Of a stretch of DNA of 64,000 nt, positions 37,912 through 45,797 are shown piece after piece (position 1 is the first letter of the stretch; each line of letters starts with the position of its first letter). The notes under the pieces were generated by a model that had not been told where the DNA came from, ran no database searches, and saw nothing but the letters and a program-made list of their open reading frames with translations. The stretch is from Nannocystis sp. (GTDB lineage: Bacteria > Myxococcota_A > Polyangia > Nannocystales > Nannocystaceae). The stretch spans positions 372,001 through 436,000 of the forward strand of contig NZ_JADJNN010000003.1 in assembly GCF_016714285.1 (NCBI RefSeq), given 5' to 3'. The translations under genes and the position numbers were made by a program.

Positions 37912-38937
37912 ATGCGCCTGCTCCTGCTGACCGCGGTCCTGCTCGTCGGCTGCGCCGAGAAGCTGCCGGAGTCTCATGTGTTGCCGGTGGTCAAGGCCGA
38001 GCGGGCGTTCAGCGAGCGGTCGCTCGAGCGGGGCATGAAGGCGGCGTTCCTCGACAACCTCGCGGTCGACGCGGTGGTGTTCGGTCCGGGGCCGACGCCG
38101 GGGCGGGCGTACTACGAGGCGCAGCGCGACGTCGGGGCGCGGCTGTCGTGGACGCCGAGCTACGCGGAGGTCTCGCGGGGCGGCGACCTCGGCTACACGA
38201 CGGGGCTGTACACGCAGGCGCGGGCGGACGGGACGGATTTTGGCCACTACGTCTCTGTGTGGCGCAAGCAGGCCGACGGGCGCTGGAAGGTGGTGGCGGA
38301 CGGTGGGAATCAGCACCTGCCGCCGCTGCAGGTGGCGAACAAGCTCGAGTTTCTGCCGGCGCCGCCGAAAAAGTCGAAGCCGCCGGTGCTGGCGGTGGGC
38401 CCGGAGCTGCGGCGGATGCTGGCGGCCGAGCGGGTGCTGGTGTCGGCGTGGGCGAGCAGCGGCAGCGCGGCCCTGGTGGCGCACGCGACGGCCGACCTGC
38501 GCTATCTCCCGCCGGACGCGCTGCCGGTGGTCGGGCGAGCGGCGGTGGAGGCGACGCTGTCGGTCGGGCGCGAGACGATGAGCTTCACGCCGATGGGCGG
38601 CGACATCGCGGCGAGCGGTGAGCTGGGCTACAGCTACGGCGCCGCGACCCGCAAGGCCGGGCCGGACGCGGAGAGCGAGTCGGGCGGCTATCTGCGGGTC
38701 TGGCGGCGCAGCGCGCGGGGCGTGTGGCAGGTGGCGCTCGAGCTGCACGCGATGCCGCGGCGTCAAGGCCCGGCCGCGGGCCACCACACGTCCGCCTCGA
38801 CCGAGCCGGGGGCGCGTGCCGGACACACTTCGCAATGGATCTCGAGGTTGACCTCAAGGGCCGGCGCTTCGCAGGTGGCGATCGTCAGCCAGACGTCGAG
38901 ACGCGCGAGGTCTGAGTCGTCGTCCGGCTCGAGATAA
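37912..38937 (+). CDS. Lipoprotein with two NTF2/SnoaL-like domains, C-terminus extended into the opposing gene
   Basis: The N-terminus (LLLLTAVLLVGC) is a short signal peptide with lipobox. Two related halves follow: each has a Phe/Val-rich beta section ending in a tryptophan motif (YVSVWRKQADGRWKVVADGG and YLRVWRRSARGVWQVALELH). These VWRKxxDGxWKVxxD patterns mark DUF4440/SnoaL-like NTF2 folds. The protein should end near residue 285 (LHAMPRR); instead the frame runs about 55 further residues of Ser/Arg-rich sequence through the 3' part of the convergent gene, a 175-bp overlap. Function unknown; probably a small ligand-binding or enzyme-like domain at the envelope. Confidence 0.8.
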   Translation: MRLLLLTAVLLVGCAEKLPESHVLPVVKAERAFSERSLERGMKAAFLDNLAVDAVVFGPGPTPGRAYYEAQRDVGARLSWTPSYAEVSRGGDLGYTTGLYTQARADGTDFGHYVSVWRKQADGRWKVVADGGNQHLPPLQVANKLEFLPAPPKKSKPPVLAVGPELRRMLAAERVLVSAWASSGSAALVAHATADLRYLPPDALPVVGRAAVEATLSVGRETMSFTPMGGDIAASGELGYSYGAATRKAGPDAESESGGYLRVWRRSARGVWQVALELHAMPRRQGPAAGHHTSASTEPGARAGHTSQWISRLTSRAGASQVAIVSQTSRRARSESSSGSR

Positions 38938-39362
38938 TCGCCGTAGTCATACGAGTCGCCGAGCGAGTTCCCGACCTCGAGCTTCCGCACGAGCGCATGT
39001 CCGTCGCGGACCCCCGGGAGCAGGCTCTCGAACACCTGTCGACCCTCACCCGCGGTGGTAGGCGCCGGCTGATCGCGCGTGAGCACGGGGATCTTCGCCG
39101 CGTCTGGCTCTTGCGCGTGCTCGTAGATAGCGATCCGGCACGGCTCGCTGCCGCGGTTGATCGCCGTGCCGAACCACGAGGCGTCGACGTAGGCATATCG
39201 GGATGACGTCGAGCCGTGGACGTGCACCGCGGCCGTACCGGGACCGGCCGGCTCGAGGTGGATGTCCGCGACATCGTCGCTGCAGTCGCCATAGCCGCAG
39301 CCGAACGCCAGGAGCGTCAGCGCGAGCGCGCTATTCGCGGATTTCGATATCGATGGGGTCAT
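38763..39362 (-). CDS. Putative lipoprotein, downstream partner of the Hint protein
   Basis: A 199-aa protein with signal peptide and lipobox LLAFGC. The mature part is acidic with cysteine pairs (GDCSDD, SEPCRI, ATCEAPA, HCEVC) and a beta-rich look (AAVHVHGSTSSRYAYVDASWFG, LDVWLTIATCE). There is no known domain. Its start overlaps the end of the Hint-protein gene by 32 bp on the same strand, so both are probably translated from one mRNA and may work together. The two proteins share the SEPCRI / REPSSDEYG style of surface lipoproteins but no clear homology. Confidence 0.7.
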   Translation of the reverse strand: MTPSISKSANSALALTLLAFGCGYGDCSDDVADIHLEPAGPGTAAVHVHGSTSSRYAYVDASWFGTAINRGSEPCRIAIYEHAQEPDAAKIPVLTRDQPAPTTAGEGRQVFESLLPGVRDGHALVRKLEVGNSLGDSYDYGDYLEPDDDSDLARLDVWLTIATCEAPALEVNLEIHCEVCPARAPGSVEADVWWPAAGP

Positions 39363-40245
39363 CGATGGTAGTTCCTTGGGGTGGATCGGACCCGGCGGCG
39401 ATATTCCAGGAGATTACGATCGTGCCCTGCGTGAGGCCATCGAGTCGTTCAAACACGATCGCTCGGGGCGTCGAGCACATGCCCCCGAGGTTGTCGATCC
39501 CGACGTGGAGCTCCTCGCCGGCGCGCTGGTCGACGACTTCGGGGTCGCCCTCGCCCTCGAGGTACACCGCGTAGCGCATCTCGCCGGCACCGGACGCTCC
39601 GTTGGCCGCGGACGAGATCGAGATCCCCATGGCAGATCCGTACTCGTCCGAGCTCGGCTCCCGCCCCGCGATGCAGGCGCGGATCTCGAAGCGACGGAGG
39701 GGCGCATCCAGCGTGAGCTCGAAGCTGGGACCCTCGACCTCGCCCTCGCACTGCTGGTAGGCGAACGATTTGTTGTGGACGACGACGCCGCCGGCGATGA
39801 AATTGTGCGGTGATTCATCGACCGTGATATCCACGACCTCGCGCAGGCCCGCGAAGGCCGCGGCGTCCAGCAGCTGCGCGGAGTGCCCGGACTCTGCGTC
39901 GGCGACCAGCAGCAGCTTGCGTGTCCCCTCGGCCCAGCGCGCGGCGGGCTCGTACGCGCCGGTCTCCGGCGAGTACAGCGGATGGTCGGGCGTACACACC
40001 AGCTCGCCGGTGCTGTGGACGAGCCGCAGGCACTCGCGGTGCGCCGAGCGGCGCGCGACGATTGTCCGCACGAGCACCTCGCCGGAGATGACGTCGTATC
40101 CGAGCACCTGGTCGCCGACCTGCAGGTCGCCCAGGCGGCGCAGGCCGTGCGGCGTGCAGATCGGCGTGTCGGCGCAGACGCAGCACGAGATCGACGACCC
40201 GAGGAGAGCTGTCCCCAGCGCGATCACTACGTCACGACGCCGCAT
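39331..40245 (-). CDS. Exported protein with a complete Hint (mini-intein-like) domain
   Basis: A 304-aa protein. Residues 1-20 form a signal with RRRD (possibly Tat). Residues 22-158 form a Hint domain: block A CVCADTPICTPHGLRRLGDL and VGDQVLGYD, block B CTPDHPLY (85-88 TPDH), block F VVDITVDESPHNFIAGG and block G VVVHN ending at residue 158. No endonuclease is inserted, so it is a 137-residue mini form. The residue after the final Asn is Lys, then Ser, not the Cys/Ser/Thr needed at +1 for splicing, so cleavage is more likely than protein splicing. Residues 159-304 form a Cys-poor beta-rich domain (FELTLDAPLRRFEIRACIAG). Bacterial intein-like domains of this sort occur in secreted proteins. 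Confidence 0.82.
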   Translation of the reverse strand: MRRRDVVIALGTALLGSSISCCVCADTPICTPHGLRRLGDLQVGDQVLGYDVISGEVLVRTIVARRSAHRECLRLVHSTGELVCTPDHPLYSPETGAYEPAARWAEGTRKLLLVADAESGHSAQLLDAAAFAGLREVVDITVDESPHNFIAGGVVVHNKSFAYQQCEGEVEGPSFELTLDAPLRRFEIRACIAGREPSSDEYGSAMGISISSAANGASGAGEMRYAVYLEGEGDPEVVDQRAGEELHVGIDNLGGMCSTPRAIVFERLDGLTQGTIVISWNIAAGSDPPQGTTIDDPIDIEIRE

Positions 40246-40815
40246 CACGGATCTGGGATACCACGGCGCGCTCGCTCCGGGAATCGGCGGTGGTCGAATT
40301 CGCCAGGCCGTCCTGGGTCCAGCGGATCGCCGACCCACTGGCACAGCGAGGCCGAGGGTGATCTCGAGCGCTGCGACGTGTCCGACCCGTAGCCGGCTGC
40401 CTCGCGCCCCGGCCGACGGCATGACTCGACGCAGTCGATCGCGCATGTCGCGGGTCCTATCGTGGCGCAGCGCCGATCGATATAGAGTCAGAATGATTCG
40501 GTCCGCAGCAGTGCGGCGGCCGCATGCGAGTCCTCGATTTATCCCCGCGAGAGGCCGTTGCACGCGATAATCGCGCGGAGCAGCGTCGAGGGTTTGTCGG
40601 GGAAGCCCATGGCGATGATCCCGACCCGCCTCGACGGTCTGTTGTTGGTCAGCAGATTCAAGAGCCGGCGGTTCATGCCCTCCACCTCCGACAACCCGTC
40701 GTGGATGCCGAGCGCCACGTTGACCGGCCACGGCAGCCCGCCCGCGGGTTCTCACTTGTTGGGGTCCAAAGAGTGCCATCTCATGCGGTGATGCAGGGTA
40801 TGATCGGTGCCACGC
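40246..40815. other. Intergenic region, 570 bp, with a gene remnant
   Basis: No complete gene can be supported. The right half holds an open frame without a proper start on the minus strand (next entry). The left half (40246-40530) shows no conserved frame. Base composition drops just after, in the YdeI-like gene. Together with the remnant at 41158-41325 it looks like a decayed patch between the Hint gene and the P450 operon. Confidence 0.5.
40539..40751 (-). pseudogene. Possible C-terminal gene remnant
   Basis: A 70-codon frame opens directly after a TGA and has no start except internal Met codons. It reads EPAGGLPWPVNVALGIHDGL, then EVEGMNRRLLNLLTNN and ends VGIIAMGFPDKPSTLLRAII plus ACNGLSRG. 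It has the helix/strand alternation and high third-position GC expected of coding DNA. I cannot name the family. The opposite strand also has an open frame there, so this is a weak call. Confidence 0.35.
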
Positions 40816-41118
40816 ATGCCCACCCGTAAGGAGCCAACCGCGGTCGAAGACTCCGAGCTCAGAGAGCCCGATGATCTACAGAAGGCGCTTGCGGAGGCGC
40901 CACAAGCGAAGACCCTGTGGGAGGGTCTTACGCGCATTGCGCGTCGAGACTTTATTCGTTGGATCACGTCCGCCAAAAAGCCGGAAACCCGCGCCCGCAG
41001 GATTGCGAACGCTTGCGACATGATCTGCAAGGGGAAGCGGCGAGTGTGCTGCTTCGACACGAGCCCGTGGAAGACTCCCGATCACAAATCGAAGTACAAA
41101 AACGCCGCCATCAAGTGA
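40816..41118 (+). CDS. YdeI/OmdA-like protein, short form
   Basis: A 100-aa protein. LQKALAEAPQAKTLWEGLTR and then IARRDFIRWITSAKKPETRARRI match the C-terminal helical part of the YdeI/OmpD-associated (OmdA) family, where DFIxWIxxAKxxETRxRRI is typical. YdeI has been linked to bacteriocin and peptide resistance. Full-length members are about 190 aa, so the N-terminal domain is missing here, though standalone short forms exist. Codons are less GC-rich than those of its neighbours. The two Cys of VCCFD are unusual. It is flanked on both sides by gene remnants. Confidence 0.75.
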   Translation: MPTRKEPTAVEDSELREPDDLQKALAEAPQAKTLWEGLTRIARRDFIRWITSAKKPETRARRIANACDMICKGKRRVCCFDTSPWKTPDHKSKYKNAAIK

Positions 41119-41157
41119 CGGAGTTCGTTCGCACCTGGGGCGGCTTGCGACGACTGT

Positions 41158-41325
41158 CTACGCGTAGATCACGGTGATTCGGCGTCCACCGGGGCTGGTG
41201 GTGTTCTCGCTGCGGGTGCGGTCCTCGATGGGCGGGAGGTTGGCGCGCTGATCGAAGATGATGAGCCAGCCGCTGTCGAGGCCGAGGCCGGCGAGGTGGC
41301 CGTCGAGCTCCGCAGGGACAGGTGC
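41158..41325 (-). pseudogene. C-terminal remnant of an AAA-ATPase/nuclease-like protein
   Basis: About 50 codons remain, reading HLAGLGLDSGWLIIFDQRAN, LPPIEDRTRSE and ending TSPGGRRITVIYA. A GLxxGWLVIFDRR...PPIxxRT...TxxGxxVTVIRA ending is, from memory, the terminus of large DUF/AAA-ATPase-like proteins common in myxobacteria. The frame has no start: it is cut by the stop codon of the P450 gene, exactly at a GCAGGGACAGGTGCTC half-palindrome. So the 5' part of the gene was lost, probably by a rearrangement at that repeat. Confidence 0.65.
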
Positions 41326-42657
41326 TCAGGCGGCGCGGGTCCGTCGCTCGCGCATGCGCATGCGGACGCCGGTGGCGGGGCCGAGGACGACGTTTCGGCG
41401 GGCCGGGAGGACCTCGGCGGGTTCGGCGAGTTCCAGGTGGGCCTCGCGGAGGAAGGTGGCGAGGACGATCTTCAGCTCGTAGGTTGCGAAGGCGGCGCCG
41501 ATGCAGCGGCGGTGGCCGCCGCCGAAGGGGGTGTACTCGAAGGGGCTGAAGCGGCGGTTGAGGAAGCGTTCGGGGCGGAACTTCTCGGGCTCGGGGTAGA
41601 GCTCCTCGTTGCGGTGGAGGATCGTGGTGGCGACGTCGACGCCGAGCGGTGGTGCGAGCTGGTAGCCGGCGAGCTCCAAGGGGCGGGCGAGCATGCGGGG
41701 GACGTCGGGGGCGATCGGGTGCAGGCGCAGGGTCTCGTTGCACACGGCGTCGAGGAAGGGGAGCTTGGCGATCGCGTCGGGTTCGGGGTCGTCGCCGAGG
41801 CTGTCGATCTCGCTGCGCAGGCGCTCGAGCGTGGTGGGGTCGCGGTGCAGCCAGTACGAGGCCCAGGCGAGGGCGATGCCGGTGGTCTCGTGGCCGGCGA
41901 AGAGGAGGGTCTGGAGCTCGTCGCGCAGCTCGGTGTCGCTGAGGCCGGCGTTGTTGTCATCGCGGGCGCTGAGCAGGAGGCTCAGGATGTCCTCGCGGGG
42001 TGGGCCCTGGTCGGCGCGGCGGTTGGCGATCTCGGCGTAGATGAGGCCGTCGATGGTCTGCATCGCCCGGGCGAAGCGGTTGTAGGGGCCGAGGCCGCCC
42101 CATGGGCGGCGCAGCCACGAGAAGAAGAGCAGGCTCGGCACGGCGGCGGCGACCATCTCGATGATCGCGGCGCGGAAGGTGTCGACGTGGGCGTCGTCTT
42201 GCACGCCGAACACCGCGCGGAGGATCACCTCGAGGGAGATCCACTGCGTCGTGGTTTGCATGACGAAGGGGGCGCCGGGCTGCCAGCGGGACATCGCGGC
42301 GCGGGCGGCCTGGCGGATCGTGTGGCCGTACGCGCGCATGCGGGCGCCGTGCAGCGGAGGCGTGAGCAGCTTGCGGTCGCGGCGGTGTTGCGCGCCGCTG
42401 ATGGTGAGCAGCGAGTTGCTGCCGAGGAGCGGCTTGATCGAGGCGGAGCCGAAGGGCAGGAAGGTGTCGGGGTCGGCGCTGAAGATCTGCTGGATCGTGG
42501 CCGGGACGCCGGTGATCACGAGGGTCCCGTTGAGCGTGGGGACGGTGAAGGGGTCGCCGTACTTGCGCTGGGTCTCGATGAGGTAGCGATAGGGGTCGCG
42601 CGCGTAGAGGGCGGTCTGGAGGACGTTGATCCGCGGGCCCGGCGGGAGCTTGGACAT
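41326..42657 (-). CDS. Cytochrome P450, last gene of the box cluster
   Basis: A 443-aa P450 starting MSKLPPGPRINVLQT. The I-helix is FAGHETTGIAL, the ExxR is NETLRLHP, the PERF-type motif is FRPERFLNR and the haem loop is FGGGHRRCIGAAFA. It is distinct from the P450 at 27119-28483 (only motif-level similarity). It lies 85 bp downstream of the lactone-oxidase-like gene in a run of six same-strand genes that starts with boxC, which suggests an oxidation step on an aromatic or related substrate. No reductase partner is in the window. Confidence 0.93.
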   Translation of the reverse strand: MSKLPPGPRINVLQTALYARDPYRYLIETQRKYGDPFTVPTLNGTLVITGVPATIQQIFSADPDTFLPFGSASIKPLLGSNSLLTISGAQHRRDRKLLTPPLHGARMRAYGHTIRQAARAAMSRWQPGAPFVMQTTTQWISLEVILRAVFGVQDDAHVDTFRAAIIEMVAAAVPSLLFFSWLRRPWGGLGPYNRFARAMQTIDGLIYAEIANRRADQGPPREDILSLLLSARDDNNAGLSDTELRDELQTLLFAGHETTGIALAWASYWLHRDPTTLERLRSEIDSLGDDPEPDAIAKLPFLDAVCNETLRLHPIAPDVPRMLARPLELAGYQLAPPLGVDVATTILHRNEELYPEPEKFRPERFLNRRFSPFEYTPFGGGHRRCIGAAFATYELKIVLATFLREAHLELAEPAEVLPARRNVVLGPATGVRMRMRERRTRAA

Positions 42658-42742
42658 GGCGGCAGGGTGCCATGTCTGCGGGGCGCTGGATCGCGGAGTG
42701 GATTTTCGCAGGCGTCGCGCGCGGGCCGAGGTGGCGCGGCGA

Positions 42743-44050
42743 TCAGGCGCCGAAGATGTGGGTGAGGTGGTCGTTCTTGAACAGGCCGGCGGGGTCGAGC
42801 TGGCGGCGGACCGCGTGGAAGCGGTCCCACATCGGGTACATGTCCTGCAGTTCGCGGGCGCCGAGGTTGTGCATCTTGCCCCAGTGCGGGCGGCCGCGGT
42901 GGTTGCGGAAGATGGCCTCGCAGCCGGCGAAGTACTCGGCGAAGGGCATGCCGGCGTACATGTGCACGGAGATGACGGCGGAGTCGCGCTGGTAGAAGGG
43001 GCTGAGCCAGATGTCATCGCCGGCGACGACGCGGTACTCGAGCGGGAAGTGGACGCGGACCTTGCTGTGCTCGATGAACGCGCGGAGCTCTCGCAGGCAA
43101 TCGCCGCCGCGCTCGACGGGGACGGCGTACTCCATCTCGTTGAAGCGGACGTCGCGGGGGCTGGGGAAGACGCGGTGGCTGTAGTCGGTGTATTCGCCCT
43201 CGGCCATCATGCCGGAGGAGAAGCGGGCGACGCCGCGGGACAGCGAGGGGACGCGGCGGACGGCCTCGGAGATGGTCCAGAAGACGCCGGTCTCGAGGAC
43301 CTTGTCGACCAGCACGCGCTTGAACAGGGAGCGCGGGCGGGCGGGCTCCTGGACGGCGTCGAGGGCCTTGGTGGCGACCTGGTCGCTGTAGGGGAACCAC
43401 CAGAACTCGTAGTGGCGGTGGCGTCGGCAGTTGTCCTCGAACTCGGCGAGACATGTCTCGAAGGACATGTTCTTGCGGACATCACGGAGGACGTAGGATG
43501 GCTCGAGCTGGAGGCGGACGCGGGCGAGGGCGCCGAGGCTGCCGAGGGAGACCTGGGCGGCCTTGAAGATGTCGGGTTCGCGGGTGGCGGAGCAGTAGAG
43601 GAGCTCGCCGCTGGCGGTGACGAGGGTGAGACCGGTCGCCTGGGTCGAGAGACAGCCGTAGCCGGCGCCGGTGCCGTGGGTGCCGGTCGAGACGGCGCCG
43701 GCGATCGCCTGGGCGTCGATGTCGCCCTGGTTGCTGAGGGCGAGGCCGTGCTCGGCGAGCAGGTCGCCGAGGATGTGGATCGGTGTGCCGGCGAGGACGG
43801 TGGCGGAGCGGCCCTCGCGGTCGAGCTCGGCGATGCCGCGCAGCTGCGAGAGCGAGACCATGGTGGCGTCGGTGGCGGCGACGGCGGAGAACGAGTGGCC
43901 GCTGCCGACGACGCGGAGCTTGCCCTGGCGGGCGGCGGTCTCACGCACGACGGCGATCAGCGCGTCGATGCTGGCGGGGCGGAGGATCTGCTGCGGGGTG
44001 CAGCGCACGGCGCCTGACCAGTTGGTCCACCTTGGCCTTCGTCCGAACAC
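42743..44050 (-). CDS. FAD-dependent aldonolactone oxidase-like oxidoreductase
   Basis: A 435-aa flavoprotein of the VAO family, starting at GTG 44050 just after the preceding gene. The FAD-binding part has GSGHSFSAVAATD, where the residue after GSGHS often marks the type of FAD attachment, and ISGAVSTGTHGTG (read here as IAGAVSTGTHGTGAGYG). The C-terminus has RPHWGKMHNL, the HWGK motif of D-arabinono/L-gulono-1,4-lactone oxidases. Such enzymes oxidise sugar lactones or alditols with oxygen. The link to benzoate degradation is by position only (22 bp after the PLP enzyme gene). Confidence 0.88.
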   Translation of the reverse strand: MFGRRPRWTNWSGAVRCTPQQILRPASIDALIAVVRETAARQGKLRVVGSGHSFSAVAATDATMVSLSQLRGIAELDREGRSATVLAGTPIHILGDLLAEHGLALSNQGDIDAQAIAGAVSTGTHGTGAGYGCLSTQATGLTLVTASGELLYCSATREPDIFKAAQVSLGSLGALARVRLQLEPSYVLRDVRKNMSFETCLAEFEDNCRRHRHYEFWWFPYSDQVATKALDAVQEPARPRSLFKRVLVDKVLETGVFWTISEAVRRVPSLSRGVARFSSGMMAEGEYTDYSHRVFPSPRDVRFNEMEYAVPVERGGDCLRELRAFIEHSKVRVHFPLEYRVVAGDDIWLSPFYQRDSAVISVHMYAGMPFAEYFAGCEAIFRNHRGRPHWGKMHNLGARELQDMYPMWDRFHAVRRQLDPAGLFKNDHLTHIFGA

Positions 44051-44072
44051 GGCGCGGGATGGTAGCAGGGAG

Positions 44073-45284
44073 TCACACGAAGGCGAAGCCGTCGCCGCGG
44101 TAGGTCGGCACGCGTTCGCGGTGGCCGTTCGGGGTGAGCAGCACGAGCTCGTGGACGTGCTCGCACAGCTCGCCGGCCTTGGCGTGGCGGAACAGGACGG
44201 GGTCGCCGAGGGCGAGGGGCTCGTCGCAGGTGATCGGGGTCTGGACCTCGCCGGCGCCTTCTGTGGCGAGCAGGCGGGCGCTCGCGGGGAGGTAGGGTCT
44301 GGGGAGGCGGTCGGGGCCGGCGGCGCCGGAGGCGATCCATCCGCCGCCGAAGCAGGTGTAGATGCCGGGGGCGGGGCGGCGGACGACGGGGAGGGCGAAG
44401 CCGGCGGCGGGCAGCGGCGCGAAGGTTGCGTAGCCATCGAAGAGCAGCGGGCCGTAGAGGCCGGAGCCGGCGGCGAGCTCGGTGACGGACTCGTCGGCGG
44501 CGGTGGACTCGAGGCTGCCGGTGCCGCCGCCGTTGACGAAGCGGAGCTGGTGGCCGCGCTCGCGGAGGGCGCGGACGACGGCGCCGCGGCGGGCCTGGAG
44601 CTCGCGGGCGCTGCGGAGCTTGAGGGCGCGGACGGCGAGGCTCCTCAGCTGTTGTCCGGGGGCGTGGTCCTGGAGGCCGGCGATCTGGGCCTCGTAGCCC
44701 ATGAGGCCGTCGAGGCGGAGGCCGGGGCTGCGGGCGATGGCGTCGGCGAGGGCGATGGCGGCGGGGACGTCGTGGACGGGCGAGCGGTGGACGCCGAAGT
44801 AGATCGGTCCGACGCGGGTCGACATGTCGAGGTCGATGGCGACGGCGATCTCGACCTGGTGTTCGGCGGCGGCGGCGACGAGCGGGGGGAGCTGGCCGGG
44901 CTCGTCGACCATCAGGCAGATCTGGGCGCCGCGGGCGAGCTGGCGGCAGACGGCGGCGATGTCGTGGGCGTCGACGGTTGGGTAGGCGACGACGAGGTCG
45001 CGAAAGTCGTGGGCGGCGAGGTGGGCGGCCTCGCCGGCGCTGAAGCAGAGGACGCCCTGGAACAGCGGGTGGTGGGCGAGCACGCGGCGCAGCAGCTCGC
45101 GGCAGCGGATCGACTTCGAGGCGAGGCGGATCGGCTTGCTGCCGGCGCGGGCGACCAGGCTGTCGGCGTTGAGCAGCAGCAGCTCGAGGTCGACGAAGGC
45201 GAGCGGGAGGTGCTCGCCGCGGAGGCGCTCGCGGTATTCGGCGTGACTACGGAGGGGCCTGGGCACGGCCTCTTCGTAGCGCAT
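44073..45284 (-). CDS. Fold-type III PLP enzyme (D-threonine aldolase / amino-acid deaminase-like)
   Basis: A 403-aa protein. The N-terminal alanine-racemase-type barrel has RLASKSIRC, with the PLP lysine near residue 56, and continues through FSAGEAAHLA, VDEPGQL, AIDLDMSTRVG and NGGGTGSLE. The C-terminal beta domain contains FRHAKAGELCEHVHEL, matching the His-Cys metal site of D-threonine aldolase/D-serine dehydratase relatives. So it probably splits or deaminates a D- or beta-hydroxy amino acid. Its start is 3 bp after the stop of the small AT-hook-like gene, so they are co-translated. Its role beside box genes is unclear. Confidence 0.87.
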   Translation of the reverse strand: MRYEEAVPRPLRSHAEYRERLRGEHLPLAFVDLELLLLNADSLVARAGSKPIRLASKSIRCRELLRRVLAHHPLFQGVLCFSAGEAAHLAAHDFRDLVVAYPTVDAHDIAAVCRQLARGAQICLMVDEPGQLPPLVAAAAEHQVEIAVAIDLDMSTRVGPIYFGVHRSPVHDVPAAIALADAIARSPGLRLDGLMGYEAQIAGLQDHAPGQQLRSLAVRALKLRSARELQARRGAVVRALRERGHQLRFVNGGGTGSLESTAADESVTELAAGSGLYGPLLFDGYATFAPLPAAGFALPVVRRPAPGIYTCFGGGWIASGAAGPDRLPRPYLPASARLLATEGAGEVQTPITCDEPLALGDPVLFRHAKAGELCEHVHELVLLTPNGHRERVPTYRGDGFAFV

Positions 45285-45287
45285 TGC

Positions 45288-45746
45288 TCAGGTGCCTGTC
45301 GCGTCGATGTCGGCCCCGGTGGCGTGCTGCTTGGGCTTGCGGCCGCGCTTGGCGGGCAGGCGGATGGCGCCCTCGGGGGCGGCGACCTCGAGCTTGCGGC
45401 GGCGGCCGGGGCTGGCGTCGCCGGCTCCGACGTGGATCTCGGCGAGGCGCTGGAGCAGTTCGGGGTCGTCGGCTGCGAACACGCGGGCGTAGGCGAGGCC
45501 GAGCTCGGCGGTGCGGACGAGCTTGGCCTGGGCCTCGGCGAGGGTGGCCTGGGCGGCGTCGAGTTGTTGGCGGAGGGCCTCGGCGCGGTGGGTCTCGGTG
45601 CTGACCTGGGTGGCCAGCTGGCTGAGGATCTTGGCGCTGACGTTGGGGAACTGGACCGTGGCGAGCTCGCCCTCGAAGATGGAGAGGAGCTCGCGGATGG
45701 CCGGGGAGAGGGCCTCAGTGCTGGATTCGGCGTGGGGCGTCGGCAT
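45288..45746 (-). CDS. Small coiled-coil protein with an AT-hook-like tail
   Basis: A 152-aa protein. Residues 15-85 form helices, with a Gln/Ala-rich coiled-coil-like section (THRAEALRQQLDAAQATLAE) followed by ELGLAYARVFAADD. The C-terminal basic tail has RLPAKRGRKPKQ; RGRKP is close to the AT-hook core, which binds the DNA minor groove. It lies between boxB and the PLP enzyme gene, tightly spaced (51 bp and 3 bp). It could be a DNA-binding regulator or a small subunit-like helper; the sequence does not tell. Confidence 0.7.
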   Translation of the reverse strand: MPTPHAESSTEALSPAIRELLSIFEGELATVQFPNVSAKILSQLATQVSTETHRAEALRQQLDAAQATLAEAQAKLVRTAELGLAYARVFAADDPELLQRLAEIHVGAGDASPGRRRKLEVAAPEGAIRLPAKRGRKPKQHATGADIDATGT

Positions 45747-45797
45747 GGTCTGAATGTGTGTTCAGTGCCATATTCGCGCGGCCCAGTCAAGCCCGCT

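Noticed and set aside
39331..40245. A true splicing intein in a host protein
   Set aside because: The +1 residue is Lys and no recognisable host gene flanks the domain, so a Hint-type self-cleaving domain is more likely.
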